A stretch of 64,000 nucleotides of DNA. It comes from Chelatococcus asaccharovorans (GTDB lineage Bacteria; Pseudomonadota; Alphaproteobacteria; Rhizobiales; Beijerinckiaceae). The stretch is from the NCBI RefSeq assembly GCF_003201475.1, contig NZ_QJJK01000001.1, forward strand, positions 632,501 to 696,500. The letters are read 5' to 3'. A program made the translations under genes and the position numbers. The notes under the pieces were generated by a model, which was given only the letters and a program-made list of their open reading frames with translations, had not been told where the DNA came from and searched no databases. Position 1 is the stretch's first letter. Every line of letters begins with the position of its first letter. Positions 51,602-61,042 of this stretch are shown here, piece after piece.

Positions 51602-52249
51602 TCAGCCAACGGCCCCTGAGGATCCTCTCGCCCGCGCCCGCAGGGCCGTCGAGGATTGCGCGGACCGCGGCCCATGCAGGAAAATCCATGCGGGAAGAGT
51701 GGCTTCCGGCAAAGCCGCCGCGTATCGCTCGGGCACCCGTGCATGGTGCAAGGCAACCGCCGCCGGCGCGCGCGCAGCCCTGATCGTCGCTCCCGGGCGA
51801 TCGATGATGGCGATCGGCATGAGCGCGGCTATCCCCCGCCAGTTCTGCCAGCGATGGAAGGTGGCAAGATTGTCTGCCCCCATGATCCAGACGAATCGGG
51901 TGCGCGGGCAGCGCCGCCTGAGATAGGCCAGCGTGTCATAGGTAAAACGCGTCCCGATAGCCGCCTCGAAGCCGGTGATATCGATGCGCGGATGATCGGC
52001 CACGGCCTTTGCCACAGCCAGCCGCGCCGCCAGCTGCGGCAGGCGCGCGTTGTCCTTCAGGGGATTGCCGGGTGTCACGATCCACCAGACCCGGTCGAGC
52101 CCCAGGCGTTTCATGGCGGCGAGGCTTGCCAGCCGGTGTCCTTCATGCGGCGGATTGAACGAGCCGCCGAACAGCCCGATCGCAAGACCCGGGCCGTGCG
52201 GCGGCAGGACGGGGAAAGGCGCCCGCCGGCGCGACTGACTGTCGTTCAA
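51602..52249 (-). CDS. nadD: nicotinate-nucleotide adenylyltransferase NadD
   Basis: A 215-residue nucleotidyltransferase of NAD synthesis. The ATP-binding motif is [14 protein letters not shown] (about 25-38) with [11 protein letters not shown] and [19 protein letters not shown] following. The C-terminal ISSTxIR-like motif is [11 protein letters not shown]. The only fitting start is a TTG at 52249 whose last bases overlap the proA stop (TTGA), so initiation probably depends on coupling to proA. Confidence 0.94.
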   Translation of the reverse strand: MNDSQSRRRAPFPVLPPHGPGLAIGLFGGSFNPPHEGHRLASLAAMKRLGLDRVWWIVTPGNPLKDNARLPQLAARLAVAKAVADHPRIDITGFEAAIGTRFTYDTLAYLRRRCPRTRFVWIMGADNLATFHRWQNWRGIAALMPIAIIDRPGATIRAARAPAAVALHHARVPERYAAALPEATLPAWIFLHGPRSAQSSTALRARARGSSGAVG

Positions 52250-53595
52250 GGCCGTGTCTGACCGCTGCCGTGTACGCGATAATTGAATGAGGTGAGTTGC
52301 TCCACGCCAACCGGTCCCCGCGCATGCATGCGGCCGGTGGCGATGCCGATCTCGGCGCCGAAGCCGAACTCGCCCCCGTCGGCGAACTGGGTGGAGGCAT
52401 TGTGGAGCACGATGGCCGAATCGACCTCGCGCAGGAAACGCTCTGCCGCCGCGTCATCGGCCGTGACGATCGCATCGGTGTGATGCGAGCTATAGGCACC
52501 GATATGTGCGAGCGCACCGTCGAGCCCGTCGACCACGCGCACCGCGATGATGGCGTCGAGATACTCCGTCCGCCAGTCTTCCTCGCTTGCCGCCTTCACG
52601 CGCGGGTCGGCGGCCTGAGCCGCCGCATCCCCACGGATCTCGCAGCCGGCGTCCGCCAGCGCGGCGATCAGCGGGGAGAGATGGGTGGCGGCACAGGCCT
52701 TGTCGACGAGCAGCGTCTCCGCGGACCCGCAGACGCTGGTACGGCGCATCTTGGCGTTGAGCACGATGTCGCGCGCCATGCCGAGGTCGGCCGCGCCATG
52801 CACGAAGACATGGCACAGCCCTTCGAGATGGGCGAAGACGGGCACGCGGGCTTCCTCCTGCACGCGCGCCACGAGGCTCCTGCCACCGCGCGGCACGATG
52901 ACATCGATGGCGCCATCGAGCCCCGTCAGCATCGCACCGACCGCCGCACGGTCGCGCACCGGCACGAGCTGCGCGCTATCGGCCGGAAGACCGGCCTCGC
53001 TCAAGCCCTTGGCAAAAGCGGTGGCGATGGCCGTGGCAGACCGCAGGCCGTCCGAGCCGGAACGCAGGATCACGGCATTGCCAGCCATCACACAGAGCGC
53101 GGCCGCATCGGCGGTGACATTGGGGCGGCTCTCGAAGATCACGCCGACCACGCCAAGCGGCGTCGCCACGCGCTCGATCCTGAGCCCGTTCGGCCGCTCG
53201 AAACTGGCCAGCACGCGGCCGACGGGATCCGGAAGCCCGGCCACGAGCCGGACCGCATCCGCCATGCCGGCCACGCGGGCCTCGTTCAATTCCAACCGTT
53301 CAATGAAGGAAGCCGCCTGCCCGTTGGCCCGCGCCTCGGCAATATCGTCGGCATTCGCGGCGAGTATGGCAGGCGCTGCCGCAAGAATGGCATCGGCCGC
53401 CCGCTCCAGCGCAGCGGCCTTGGTCGCGGCAGGCGCCAGGGCCAGCACGCGCGCGGCGGCCTTGGCCCGCCGGCCCATGTCGGCCATCAGTTGCGGCACA
53501 TCGACGGTGGGGGTTTCGGATGCGGCGCTGGCTGGCGGCAAGCCGGCATGCCGCGCCGCATTGCCTGCCTCGCCGAAGCTCACCACCTTGCCCAT
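52246..53595 (-). CDS. proA: glutamate-5-semialdehyde dehydrogenase ProA
   Basis: A 449-residue aldehyde-dehydrogenase-fold enzyme reducing glutamyl-5-phosphate with NADPH in proline synthesis. Recognisable blocks are [39 protein letters not shown], the catalytic Cys in [16 protein letters not shown] and [13 protein letters not shown]. It lies 73 bp after proB and is coupled to nadD. The first 30 residues are less conserved, so an internal start is possible. Confidence 0.95.
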   Translation of the reverse strand: MGKVVSFGEAGNAARHAGLPPASAASETPTVDVPQLMADMGRRAKAAARVLALAPAATKAAALERAADAILAAAPAILAANADDIAEARANGQAASFIERLELNEARVAGMADAVRLVAGLPDPVGRVLASFERPNGLRIERVATPLGVVGVIFESRPNVTADAAALCVMAGNAVILRSGSDGLRSATAIATAFAKGLSEAGLPADSAQLVPVRDRAAVGAMLTGLDGAIDVIVPRGGRSLVARVQEEARVPVFAHLEGLCHVFVHGAADLGMARDIVLNAKMRRTSVCGSAETLLVDKACAATHLSPLIAALADAGCEIRGDAAAQAADPRVKAASEEDWRTEYLDAIIAVRVVDGLDGALAHIGAYSSHHTDAIVTADDAAAERFLREVDSAIVLHNASTQFADGGEFGFGAEIGIATGRMHARGPVGVEQLTSFNYRVHGSGQTRP

Positions 53596-53668
53596 CGCCT
53601 TGCCTCCACCATCGACGAGCCGCCCCTCGCCCTGTCGCGTCGCGCGCCCTTACCGAACCTTGACCTTG

Positions 53669-54922
53669 TTAGGTAAGGGATTGCGGGCTTGGGTCAAGCC
53701 CATTTGGGTCAAGCCCAATTGGATCGCGCAGATCCTGCGCGGCCGGACCCGTCGCACCGCCCGCCATATCCGCATCGTCGCGACCGACGAGCACCAGATC
53801 GTCCCGATGGATGACCGTCGCGCGGCCACCATAGCCCAGCACTGCCGCGATGGCGCGGCTCGACTTGCCCGCGATGCGCTGCGCCTCCTCGGCGTCGTAG
53901 CCGATGAGGCCACGGCCGATCTCGCGGCCAGCCTCATCCCGGAGAATGACCGCATCGCCACGGCGAAAGGCACCGTCGACGCGCGTCATGCCCGCAGGGA
54001 GCAGGCTCGCGCCACCGCGCAAGGCCCGGGCGGCGCCGGCGTCCACATGGACCGTGCCGCGCGGCTCCAGCGTGCCGGCGATCCAGCGCTTGCGCGCCGT
54101 GACCGGGTTGGACGGCGTGAGGAACCAGGTGCAGCGGGCGCCATCGGCAATCGCCTTCAGGGGATTTTTTACGCGACCGTCGGCAATGACCATGTGGGCG
54201 CCGGCCGCGGTGGCGATCTTGCCGGCCTCGATCTTGGTGCGCATGCCACCACGCGAGAACTCGGAGGCCGCCCCGCCCGCCATGGCTTCGATGCCGGCGG
54301 TGATCGCCTCGACGACCGGAATGGGGCGCGCCGTCGGATCGGTCGCCGGCGGCGCCGTATAGAGCCCATCGATGTCCGACAGGAGAATGAGGAGATCGGC
54401 CTCCGCCAGGGTGGCGATGCGCGCCGCCAGGCGGTCGTTGTCGCCGTAGCGAATCTCGCTGGTGGCGACGGTGTCGTTCTCGTTGATGACGGGCACGGCC
54501 CGCATCTCGAGGAGCTTCGCGGTCGTCGCGCGGGCATTGAGATAGCGGCGGCGCTCTTCCGTATCGGCCAGCGTCACCAGCACCTGCCCTGCCGTGATGC
54601 CGTGATGGGAGAGGGCCTCGGCCCAGTTCCGCGCCAGCGCGATCTGGCCGACGGCGGCAGCCGCCTGGCTCTCCTCCAGCTTCAGCTGGCCGCTTGGCAG
54701 GCCGAGCACGGTGCGGCCGAGCGCAATGGCACCGGATGACACCACGAGCACGTCGGTCCCGCGGCCGTGCAGCTCGGCAATGTCCTCGGCAAGCGCTGCA
54801 AGCCAGGCATGGCGCAGGCGACTGCCCGTCCGGGATGTGGCGCTGTCGACCAGGAGCGACGACCCCACCTTGATGACGACGCGGCGGAAATCGGCAAGAG
54901 ACGGGGTGGCGATGGTTGTCAT
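53669..54922 (-). CDS. proB: glutamate 5-kinase ProB
   Basis: A 417-residue kinase: amino-acid kinase domain ([12 protein letters not shown] at 15-26, [30 protein letters not shown] cut at 20 here, [13 protein letters not shown]) and a C-terminal PUA domain from about 280. It phosphorylates glutamate in the first step of proline synthesis and is normally feedback-inhibited. ATG 54922 follows GAGG. The last codons contain a 15-bp duplication giving [10 protein letters not shown]. The usual upstream gene obgE is not next to it; a repeat-rich spacer is. Confidence 0.95.
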   Translation of the reverse strand: MTTIATPSLADFRRVVIKVGSSLLVDSATSRTGSRLRHAWLAALAEDIAELHGRGTDVLVVSSGAIALGRTVLGLPSGQLKLEESQAAAAVGQIALARNWAEALSHHGITAGQVLVTLADTEERRRYLNARATTAKLLEMRAVPVINENDTVATSEIRYGDNDRLAARIATLAEADLLILLSDIDGLYTAPPATDPTARPIPVVEAITAGIEAMAGGAASEFSRGGMRTKIEAGKIATAAGAHMVIADGRVKNPLKAIADGARCTWFLTPSNPVTARKRWIAGTLEPRGTVHVDAGAARALRGGASLLPAGMTRVDGAFRRGDAVILRDEAGREIGRGLIGYDAEEAQRIAGKSSRAIAAVLGYGGRATVIHRDDLVLVGRDDADMAGGATGPAAQDLRDPIGLDPNGLDPSPQSLT

Positions 54923-55275
54923 GTTCGGACCTCGGCCATCGCAATAGATCAACCTGCCCGCCCTGCACAATGGTGTGCGGATGGGAATCGGCGGGGCCGA
55001 CCGCGGCTGCGGCGGTGACACCACAGGAATTGCCCGCCATCCCTTCGTTGATCCACGAATTCCGTGGATCCCCTTCCCGGGCTGCAAAGCAGCCCGCCGG
55101 GGATGACAAGCTGCGTAAGCGTCGGTGCTTTCTTGTCATCCCCGGCGGCGCGCAGCGCCGGGAAGGGGATCCATGAACACCACGCGAACTCATGGAGGCC
55201 CGAACTCATGGAGGCCCGACGGTGTTCATAGGTTCCGGGCCCGCGCTTCGCGCGTCCCGGAATGACCGGCAAAGC
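54923..55275. other. repeat-rich spacer upstream of proB
   Basis: No gene is supported. It holds a facing pair of extragenic palindromes (55066-55172), a 16-bp tandem duplication (55185-55216, CGAACTCATGGAGGCC) and a further degenerate hairpin near 55225-55265 (CCGGGCCCGCGC to TCCCGGAATGAC). Confidence 0.6.
55066..55172. repeat. facing pair of extragenic palindromes
   Basis: The left element (55066-55110) has GGATCCCCTTCCC, inner stem GGGCTGC/GCAGCCC, then GCCGGGGATGACAAG. The right element (55132-55172) is the inverse: CTTGTCATCCCCGGC, a different inner stem, then GGGAAGGGGATCC. Outer blocks match the element at 19845-19891. Confidence 0.75.
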
Positions 55276-56139
55276 TCAGGCCCGTCCCCGCGCGCTCATC
55301 GCGGGGGCCACCATGGCTTCCAACCAGTTGCGCAATTCGCGCGTCCGCAGGCCGGGATCGATGACATCCGCGTCGATGCCGAACTTCCAGGCGATATCGG
55401 CACGCGTGGGATCCGCGGCCAGCGCCTCGATATCGGCCACATAGGCCCGAATGTCGGCGGCATCGCGGAACAGCCCTTCATCGAGCAGCGTCTCGGCGCG
55501 GCTCGCGACGATGATGGCGATGTCGGTGATCGTGAATTCCGGGTGATACTGCACGCCCCAGAAGGTGCCGCCGTCATGACGGATTTCGGCCGCCTGCACC
55601 TCGGAAAAGGCGTTGGTCGCCGTCACGATCATGCCCGCGGGCCGCACATCGACCTCGTCGGTGTGGATCGCCGGCGCATCGAAAACGGGCGCCTTGCCCT
55701 GATGCAGCGGGTGGTTGCGCCCCGCTTCCGTGACATGGATCTTGCGGGCGAGCCCCATCTCGCGCCCCTTGGGCGAACGGCGCACGCTGCCGCCTGCGGC
55801 CGTGGCCGCGACCTGCAGCCCCCAGCAGGAGCCGAAGAAGGGAACGCCCGACGCGAAGACAGCCCGCGCGAAGTCGACCTGCCGCGTCACTTCCGGCTCG
55901 GCGGAATAAACGTTGAGCGACGAGCCGGTGATGGCGACGCCGTCGTAACCTTCCAGTCCGGCGGCGTCCGGCAGGTTGGCGCCCGCATCGGCGAGGTAGC
56001 AGATATCGATGACGGCATGCGGCGCCAGCCGGTGCAGCACGTCGGCGTATGATTCGCTATAGGTGGCGCCGGCCAGCGAAACCCGGCGCTGACGCGCCTC
56101 CGCCGTATTGCCCTCGGCAACAAGTATGCGCGGCCGCAT
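55276..56139 (-). CDS. class I glutamine amidotransferase (GATase1-like)
   Basis: A 287-residue protein with a class I glutaminase fold. The nucleophile cysteine lies in PFFGSCWGLQVAA, oxyanion region GVAITGSSLNVYS, and the His-Glu pair in GVQYHPEFTITD. It resembles stand-alone GMP-synthase-type or gamma-glutamyl-hydrolase-like amidotransferases, with no synthetase partner adjacent. ATG 56139 is chosen because AGGA lies nine bases upstream; AGGA would be too close for ATG 56148. Substrate unknown. Confidence 0.84.
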   Translation of the reverse strand: MRPRILVAEGNTAEARQRRVSLAGATYSESYADVLHRLAPHAVIDICYLADAGANLPDAAGLEGYDGVAITGSSLNVYSAEPEVTRQVDFARAVFASGVPFFGSCWGLQVAATAAGGSVRRSPKGREMGLARKIHVTEAGRNHPLHQGKAPVFDAPAIHTDEVDVRPAGMIVTATNAFSEVQAAEIRHDGGTFWGVQYHPEFTITDIAIIVASRAETLLDEGLFRDAADIRAYVADIEALAADPTRADIAWKFGIDADVIDPGLRTRELRNWLEAMVAPAMSARGRA

Positions 56140-56273
56140 GCTGGACATTCCTCGATCAGACAATTCGGACACCTTCGCAGTAATCGATAACGCCCTACAT
56201 ATGGGCAATTCAAAGGCCGACGAAAATGGTGAAAGGGGCTCGGGGCCCCATTATTCCCGCATAGAGGCGCCGT

Positions 56274-57278
56274 TTACACATTTCGGCAGCGCCGTGTCAC
56301 GGCCGGATCGCCATCAGGGCGTCCGAGCCAGCTGTCCAAGCCCAGCCGGCGTCCCCGCCCGGCGCCTGCCTTAAGCTCAAAGGCCGGCACGTCATCGCGC
56401 CGCAATATGAGCCTGAGCGTGATGGCGAACTCCGGCCCGAGCGCGAAACGGGCGAGCGCCGTCAGAGCGCCGGCCGTATCGCCGCCGCTGGCCAGGGCCA
56501 TGAAATCCGTGTAGCGCAGCGGGCCGACATCCACCCGGACGCCGCCGGCAAGATCGAAGATCCGCGCCCCCGCGATCGTATCGATGCCAAGGCGGCCGTG
56601 CCCTCCGCGTCCCGCCCCGAGGCGGCTTTGCTCCTCGGCCGGCAGATCGACCCATTCGCCATGGAAGGGCTCGATGCGGACCGGCCAGCCGGTGACCGCC
56701 ATCATCACCCCCGCGACATCGCCCGCCGCGCGGCACGGGCGGGCCAGCACCGCCGCGAAGGGGAGCAGGCGCTCGTCATCCCAGCCAAGGCGCCCCCGCA
56801 GGCCCGGCTGGCCGAGCCCGATCAAAGCCAGCATCGCCTCGGTGATGGCATCCGGCGCCGCGCCCCGTCTGCGGCCAAAGGCGATCGGCAGCCGGTATTT
56901 GGCGTGCACCTCGTAGAGGAGATCGAGCAGGCGACCGTTGAAGATATCGAGAAAATCGCGAAGGCCGAAGTCCTTGGCGCGGATGAGCCGCTGGAGAGCT
57001 TCCGTATGCGCCATCGGCAGCGCCCCGAGCGCACCGGTCAGCCCCATGACGGCGACCGTCATGGCGATATCACCGTCCGGCGTTTCCTCAATCCGCTCTA
57101 CCTCCGCGGCGGGAAATGCCAGACCGGTGCTGCCCTTCAGGAACACGCGGCGGGCGCGGCGCCCCGACGGCCCGGCGGCCTCGATAAAACGCATGGCTTC
57201 GATAAAACGCATGGCCTCGACGAAGGAGAACGCGTCAAGCCCGATGGCGTCGAGCGCTGCGACGACGGTGCGGTTCAC
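56274..57278 (-). CDS. tssG: type VI secretion baseplate subunit TssG
   Basis: A 334-residue TssG (ImpH/VasB) protein. Family features are VMGLTGALGALPMAHTEAL, FLDIFNGRLLDLLYEVHAKYR and the C-terminal RLGLDSWLG. It joins two TssF subunits and TssK in the baseplate wedge. The start is GTG at 57278, overlapping the tssF stop as GTGA. An 18-bp tandem duplication near the 5' end (57181-57216) repeats the residues AMRFIE, extending the N-terminal region by six residues. Confidence 0.92.
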   Translation of the reverse strand: MNRTVVAALDAIGLDAFSFVEAMRFIEAMRFIEAAGPSGRRARRVFLKGSTGLAFPAAEVERIEETPDGDIAMTVAVMGLTGALGALPMAHTEALQRLIRAKDFGLRDFLDIFNGRLLDLLYEVHAKYRLPIAFGRRRGAAPDAITEAMLALIGLGQPGLRGRLGWDDERLLPFAAVLARPCRAAGDVAGVMMAVTGWPVRIEPFHGEWVDLPAEEQSRLGAGRGGHGRLGIDTIAGARIFDLAGGVRVDVGPLRYTDFMALASGGDTAGALTALARFALGPEFAITLRLILRRDDVPAFELKAGAGRGRRLGLDSWLGRPDGDPAVTRRCRNV

Positions 57279-59086
57279 AGGATGATCCGGTCGCCGGCCC
57301 GGGCCGGCCAGGTCTTGACGATCTCGCCGCCCTCACGGGCCAGCGAGAGCCGCGTGAAGGCATTGATCCCGCAATAGAGCGCAAAGAAGCGTTCCAGGAC
57401 GGTGGCGAGCAGGAAGCCTTCACCGCTGTCGAGACGGCCGGCATCGCATGTCGCGACAAGATCGATGCCGCGGCACAGCGCGCCGTGGCTCCCCGGCGGG
57501 CGGGCCACGGCCGGCCGAGCAGTCAGGCCGCGCAAGCTGTCGATCGCGGCCCGGCTTTCCGCGGTGCCGCGTAGATCGTGCAGCGCGAGAATATCCTTGA
57601 GGGCGGTGAGTGCCTCCTCCCCGCCCGCCAAGGACAGGTGATTCAGCACGAGATGCGACATGAGACGGCGGTGGCTCCCCGCGGCATCGCGGCGGCGCAG
57701 CACCGGTGCCGGCGGCGTCATGCAGGTGACCGCCTCCACCGGTGCCTCGGCCGCCAGCGTGAAGACAGGCCGCCGGCCGCCGAAGGGCAGACGCGCCGGC
57801 AGGTCGCCATTGCTGCAAAGGCCGGAGATGGCGAGCGTCGATCCCACGAGATCGAGCGGCCCGCCCTCGCCATCGGTGAGGATCAGGGCCATTTCGCCGG
57901 CATCGCCGAGAGGATTGTCCCGCCGGCGCGCCTGCCAGCAGGGCCCCCGCCCCGCGGCTGCCGCGAAGAACGGCGTGCAAGGCGCGACGCTGCCATCGCG
58001 GCGTATCACCTCGACCGTGTCCACACGGTACATCTCGAAGGCCTCCGGGCGTCGCGCATCCGGCTCGACGCGATATTCTCCCATGCCATGGGCGATGCGC
58101 AGGGGCTCGGCACTGTGGGGAAACAGGTTGATCACCGGCGTGCAGCCCAAGGCGAAGCTCTCCGTGGAAATCTGGCGTTCGAGAGCTGCCGGCCACTGCT
58201 TGAGGTGGATGGATATCTCGATCCCGGCCTTGCCGGGCTCTGGCATCTGCCCGGCGAGCGCCGGCGGAAAGGCGATGTCGAGGAACATGAACTTGTCGGG
58301 ACAGGCGAAAAGCTCGCCCAGGAGCCGGTAGCCGAGCAGGGATTGCCCGCCATAGGGCAAGAGCCCTTCATCCACCGCGAGCCCTGCCGGCGCAAGGCAA
58401 TCCGCCTCGCCCAGATGGACCCGCTCCCCAGCGGGCGGGCTCGCACCGCAAGGACGAAAGCCAACCGCCGTGACATCCTGGCCGAGAAGCGCATAGACAC
58501 GCCTCGCCTCCAGCGGTGCGCCGCGCAGGTAGAGCCGCAAGCGGTGTGGCCAGGGCGCCGGCGCGGCGCCATTCGCCAGCGGCGCAAACGTAAGCTTCAG
58601 CATCCCACGGGCGCCATGCACCGGCGCTCCGGCTCCAGCCGCTGGCGCGCCGCCCCCAAGTTCGGCCGAAACGAGGGTCTGGGGCCAAAGGGCGACGGGA
58701 TAGACCGTCCGGAAGCGGCATCGATGCCCGTCGACCGGTTCGGTCTCGACCATCGCCCCGGCCGGAAGATGGTAGGACGCCGTCAGATCCGGCCTGGGCG
58801 TGAACTGCAGGATGGCGGTGGACGGTACCGGCGCCATGAGATGAGGATAGAGCTGCTCCAGGAAGGGATCCGTGAGTTCCGGCAGGTCGTCGTCGAGCTT
58901 CTGCCGCAGCCGGGCCGTAAGGAAGGCGAAGGCTTCCGTGAGATGGCCCACGAAGGGATCGTCCACCCCCTCTGTGCTGAAGTGCAGGCGGCCCGCAACG
59001 TCCGGATGCGCGGCGGCAAAGCGCCGCCCCGCCTGGCGGAGATGAGCGAGTTCGTCGTTGTAGGCGCGCAGGAAATCGTCAGTCAT
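57275..59086 (-). CDS. tssF: type VI secretion baseplate subunit TssF
   Basis: A 603-residue TssF (ImpG/VasA) protein starting MTDDFLRAYNDELAHLRQAG, with FAAAHPDVAGRL, DPFVGHLTEAFAFLTARLRQKLDDD split here as two blocks, and LTDPFLEQLYPHLMAPVPS, all typical of the N-terminus. It forms the baseplate wedge with TssE, TssG and TssK. ATG 59086 overlaps the tssE end by eight bases; upstream codons would not match the family. Complete and intact. Confidence 0.94.
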   Translation of the reverse strand: MTDDFLRAYNDELAHLRQAGRRFAAAHPDVAGRLHFSTEGVDDPFVGHLTEAFAFLTARLRQKLDDDLPELTDPFLEQLYPHLMAPVPSTAILQFTPRPDLTASYHLPAGAMVETEPVDGHRCRFRTVYPVALWPQTLVSAELGGGAPAAGAGAPVHGARGMLKLTFAPLANGAAPAPWPHRLRLYLRGAPLEARRVYALLGQDVTAVGFRPCGASPPAGERVHLGEADCLAPAGLAVDEGLLPYGGQSLLGYRLLGELFACPDKFMFLDIAFPPALAGQMPEPGKAGIEISIHLKQWPAALERQISTESFALGCTPVINLFPHSAEPLRIAHGMGEYRVEPDARRPEAFEMYRVDTVEVIRRDGSVAPCTPFFAAAAGRGPCWQARRRDNPLGDAGEMALILTDGEGGPLDLVGSTLAISGLCSNGDLPARLPFGGRRPVFTLAAEAPVEAVTCMTPPAPVLRRRDAAGSHRRLMSHLVLNHLSLAGGEEALTALKDILALHDLRGTAESRAAIDSLRGLTARPAVARPPGSHGALCRGIDLVATCDAGRLDSGEGFLLATVLERFFALYCGINAFTRLSLAREGGEIVKTWPARAGDRIIL

Positions 59087-59642
59087 CGCCGGCGCCCTCA
59101 ACCTCGAACCGTCCGGTGTCGACGCTGTAGCGCGTGTCGAACGTCAGCGCCTGCGGCCCTTGCGCAACGCTGATGACCGCACTGATCCGCAGCCGGATGC
59201 AGATGTCGCTCTCGTCTCCCCTGTTGTCGGTGTCGGCGACCTCGACGCAGACCGACATGAGTTGCGGCAGGAGGGTGGGCAGACACAGCTCGACCTGCCG
59301 GCGGAAGCCTTCGCTGTCGGCAGCGTCAAGGCCCGGACCGCCGGACGAATCCGCAAGCCCGAACGCCAGCAGGGATCGCTGCAGCTCGGGCAGAGCAGGC
59401 GGCAACGGTACAGCCGGCCGCCGCGCGTTCAGCGCCATTTCGATATCCGCGCGCAGGCGGTCGCGCAGGCGCGGGAAATCCACATGAACGACGCCATCAG
59501 ACGCCAGCCGCTCCTTGAGAGCGGCGGCGAAACGCCCTGTCCCGCCGGATCGAGGCCGGGTCCCCGCCTCATCCCGGGTCTTCGCCTCATGCCCGCCGGC
59601 CATCTGATGCCGGGGGCCGTTCCGACGCCACGTGTCCTTCAT
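59079..59642 (-). CDS. tssE: type VI secretion baseplate subunit TssE (gp25-like)
   Basis: A 187-residue gp25-like protein. The core covers about 70-180: LRADIEMALNARRP, SLLAFGLAD and a beta-rich end with ICIRLRISAVI and LTFDTRYSVDTG. The first 60 residues are charged and poorly conserved. ATG 59642 overlaps the stop of the TssC-like gene (ATGA). It links the baseplate to the sheath. Confidence 0.88.
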   Translation of the reverse strand: MKDTWRRNGPRHQMAGGHEAKTRDEAGTRPRSGGTGRFAAALKERLASDGVVHVDFPRLRDRLRADIEMALNARRPAVPLPPALPELQRSLLAFGLADSSGGPGLDAADSEGFRRQVELCLPTLLPQLMSVCVEVADTDNRGDESDICIRLRISAVISVAQGPQALTFDTRYSVDTGRFEVEGAGDD

Positions 59643-61042
59643 ATCGGCCGCGTCCGGTTGTCCACGCGCCCCTCGAACTCCGTATAGAGATCGAACCCGA
59701 CGACAGCCTGCCGCGGCTCGATGTGCGGGACGAGATGAATAAGACAGGCCAGAGCGCCGGGGCGACCGGGAACCTCGCGGATCCGCAAGCGGGCATCCCG
59801 CAGGGGGTAGCGAACCTTCTGCGCCGGGCTCGCATCGAGATTGCCGATGCAATAGGATTTCAGCCATCCGCTCAGGACATCCTCGAAGCGGCCGATGTCC
59901 GTGAAGCTGCCGATGCGGTCGCGCGCGATGACCTTGATGTAATGGGCGAAGCGACAGAGGCTCAGGATATGCGGCAGCATGCCGGCGATCCGGTCCGCTG
60001 CCCTGACGGAACGCCCTTGGGCGGCCCCATTCCCGAGCGAGGGGCAATCGAACAGGGCGAGCCATGGGCGATAGGCGCAGGGCGTGAGAGCGATGAAACC
60101 GCAGTCGGCCAGACGATGGGTGAGATCCTCGGGCAGGTTGACCTCCACCGCGCGCCGCTCGAAGCCGATGCCATCGCTGTCGCCGCACCCCAATCCGAAG
60201 GGACTGGCCGGCAGATCGGCGACCACGCCGCGCCTGTCATCGTCGGCCCCTATGCCGCAGAGGTCGCCGAGCCATCCATGACGGGCGAAGACCGCAACGA
60301 CCCGGGCGGCAACAGCATGGATGCCGCTGCCCCAGAGATAGTCATCATGGCCGCGCGGCGCCCCCTCGCTGTAGCGGAAGCCGTAGCGCCGGCAGCCGTC
60401 GTCGCGGTAAGGCGCGCGCATCAGCACGCGCGGCATGACGACGCCGAGAAAGCGCGCGCCTTCGGCCTGCCGCAGAGCCTGCCAACGCCTGTGATCCCTG
60501 TCGGCGAGCAAGGCCTCGATATCGCCGGTCGCCGACATCTCGTCGAAGGACGAAAGGCCAAAGAGGCCGGGGGAGGCAGGCAGGATCACCGGCGCGAAAG
60601 CCGCTGCGCCGATGGCAGCGAGCCCCGCCAGCCAGCCGAGATCATCCCCCTGTCCATCCGCCCGCCGCGTATGCGACACCGGGATATCAACCAGCAGCAA
60701 GCCATAAGGCAGGCCGCCAGGCATGTCGAACTCCTCGGCATGAATCAGGCGAAAGAGCTGGGTCTGGTCGACCTCCAAGGCAGCGCCGACATCCTTTGCC
60801 AGCTCATCATATGTAGCCGCGAGCACCCGCACGATGACGGATCGATGGCAGCAGGCGTGGTCGACGAGATAGGCAAGACCGCGCCAGTCCGCCTCCAGCT
60901 TCTTGAAGCGCGGATGATGCAGCACCGCGTCGAGCTGTGCGCCGAGCCGCGCATCGATCCACGCGATATGCCGGGCCAACGCCGCGCGAAGACGCGCGCG
61001 CATGGCTTCGCGTCCCTGCTCCTGCGCCCCTCGACCGCTCAT
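59639..61042 (-). CDS. second TssC-like contractile sheath protein
   Basis: A 467-residue protein homologous to TssC/ImpC: HPRFKKLEADWRGLAYLVDH, EFDMPGGLPYGLLLVDIPVS, AFAPVILPASPGLFGLSSF, LPHILSLCRFAHYIKVIARD and FVLSGWLKSY-like DVLSGWLKSYCIGN. It aligns to the same regions as the upstream tssC but is clearly divergent. Starting at 61042 it overlaps the tssC stop (ATGA). Such paralogues (ImpD-like) exist in some imp-type clusters; it may form a specialised sheath layer or cap. The role is not known. Confidence 0.85.
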   Translation of the reverse strand: MSGRGAQEQGREAMRARLRAALARHIAWIDARLGAQLDAVLHHPRFKKLEADWRGLAYLVDHACCHRSVIVRVLAATYDELAKDVGAALEVDQTQLFRLIHAEEFDMPGGLPYGLLLVDIPVSHTRRADGQGDDLGWLAGLAAIGAAAFAPVILPASPGLFGLSSFDEMSATGDIEALLADRDHRRWQALRQAEGARFLGVVMPRVLMRAPYRDDGCRRYGFRYSEGAPRGHDDYLWGSGIHAVAARVVAVFARHGWLGDLCGIGADDDRRGVVADLPASPFGLGCGDSDGIGFERRAVEVNLPEDLTHRLADCGFIALTPCAYRPWLALFDCPSLGNGAAQGRSVRAADRIAGMLPHILSLCRFAHYIKVIARDRIGSFTDIGRFEDVLSGWLKSYCIGNLDASPAQKVRYPLRDARLRIREVPGRPGALACLIHLVPHIEPRQAVVGFDLYTEFEGRVDNRTRPI

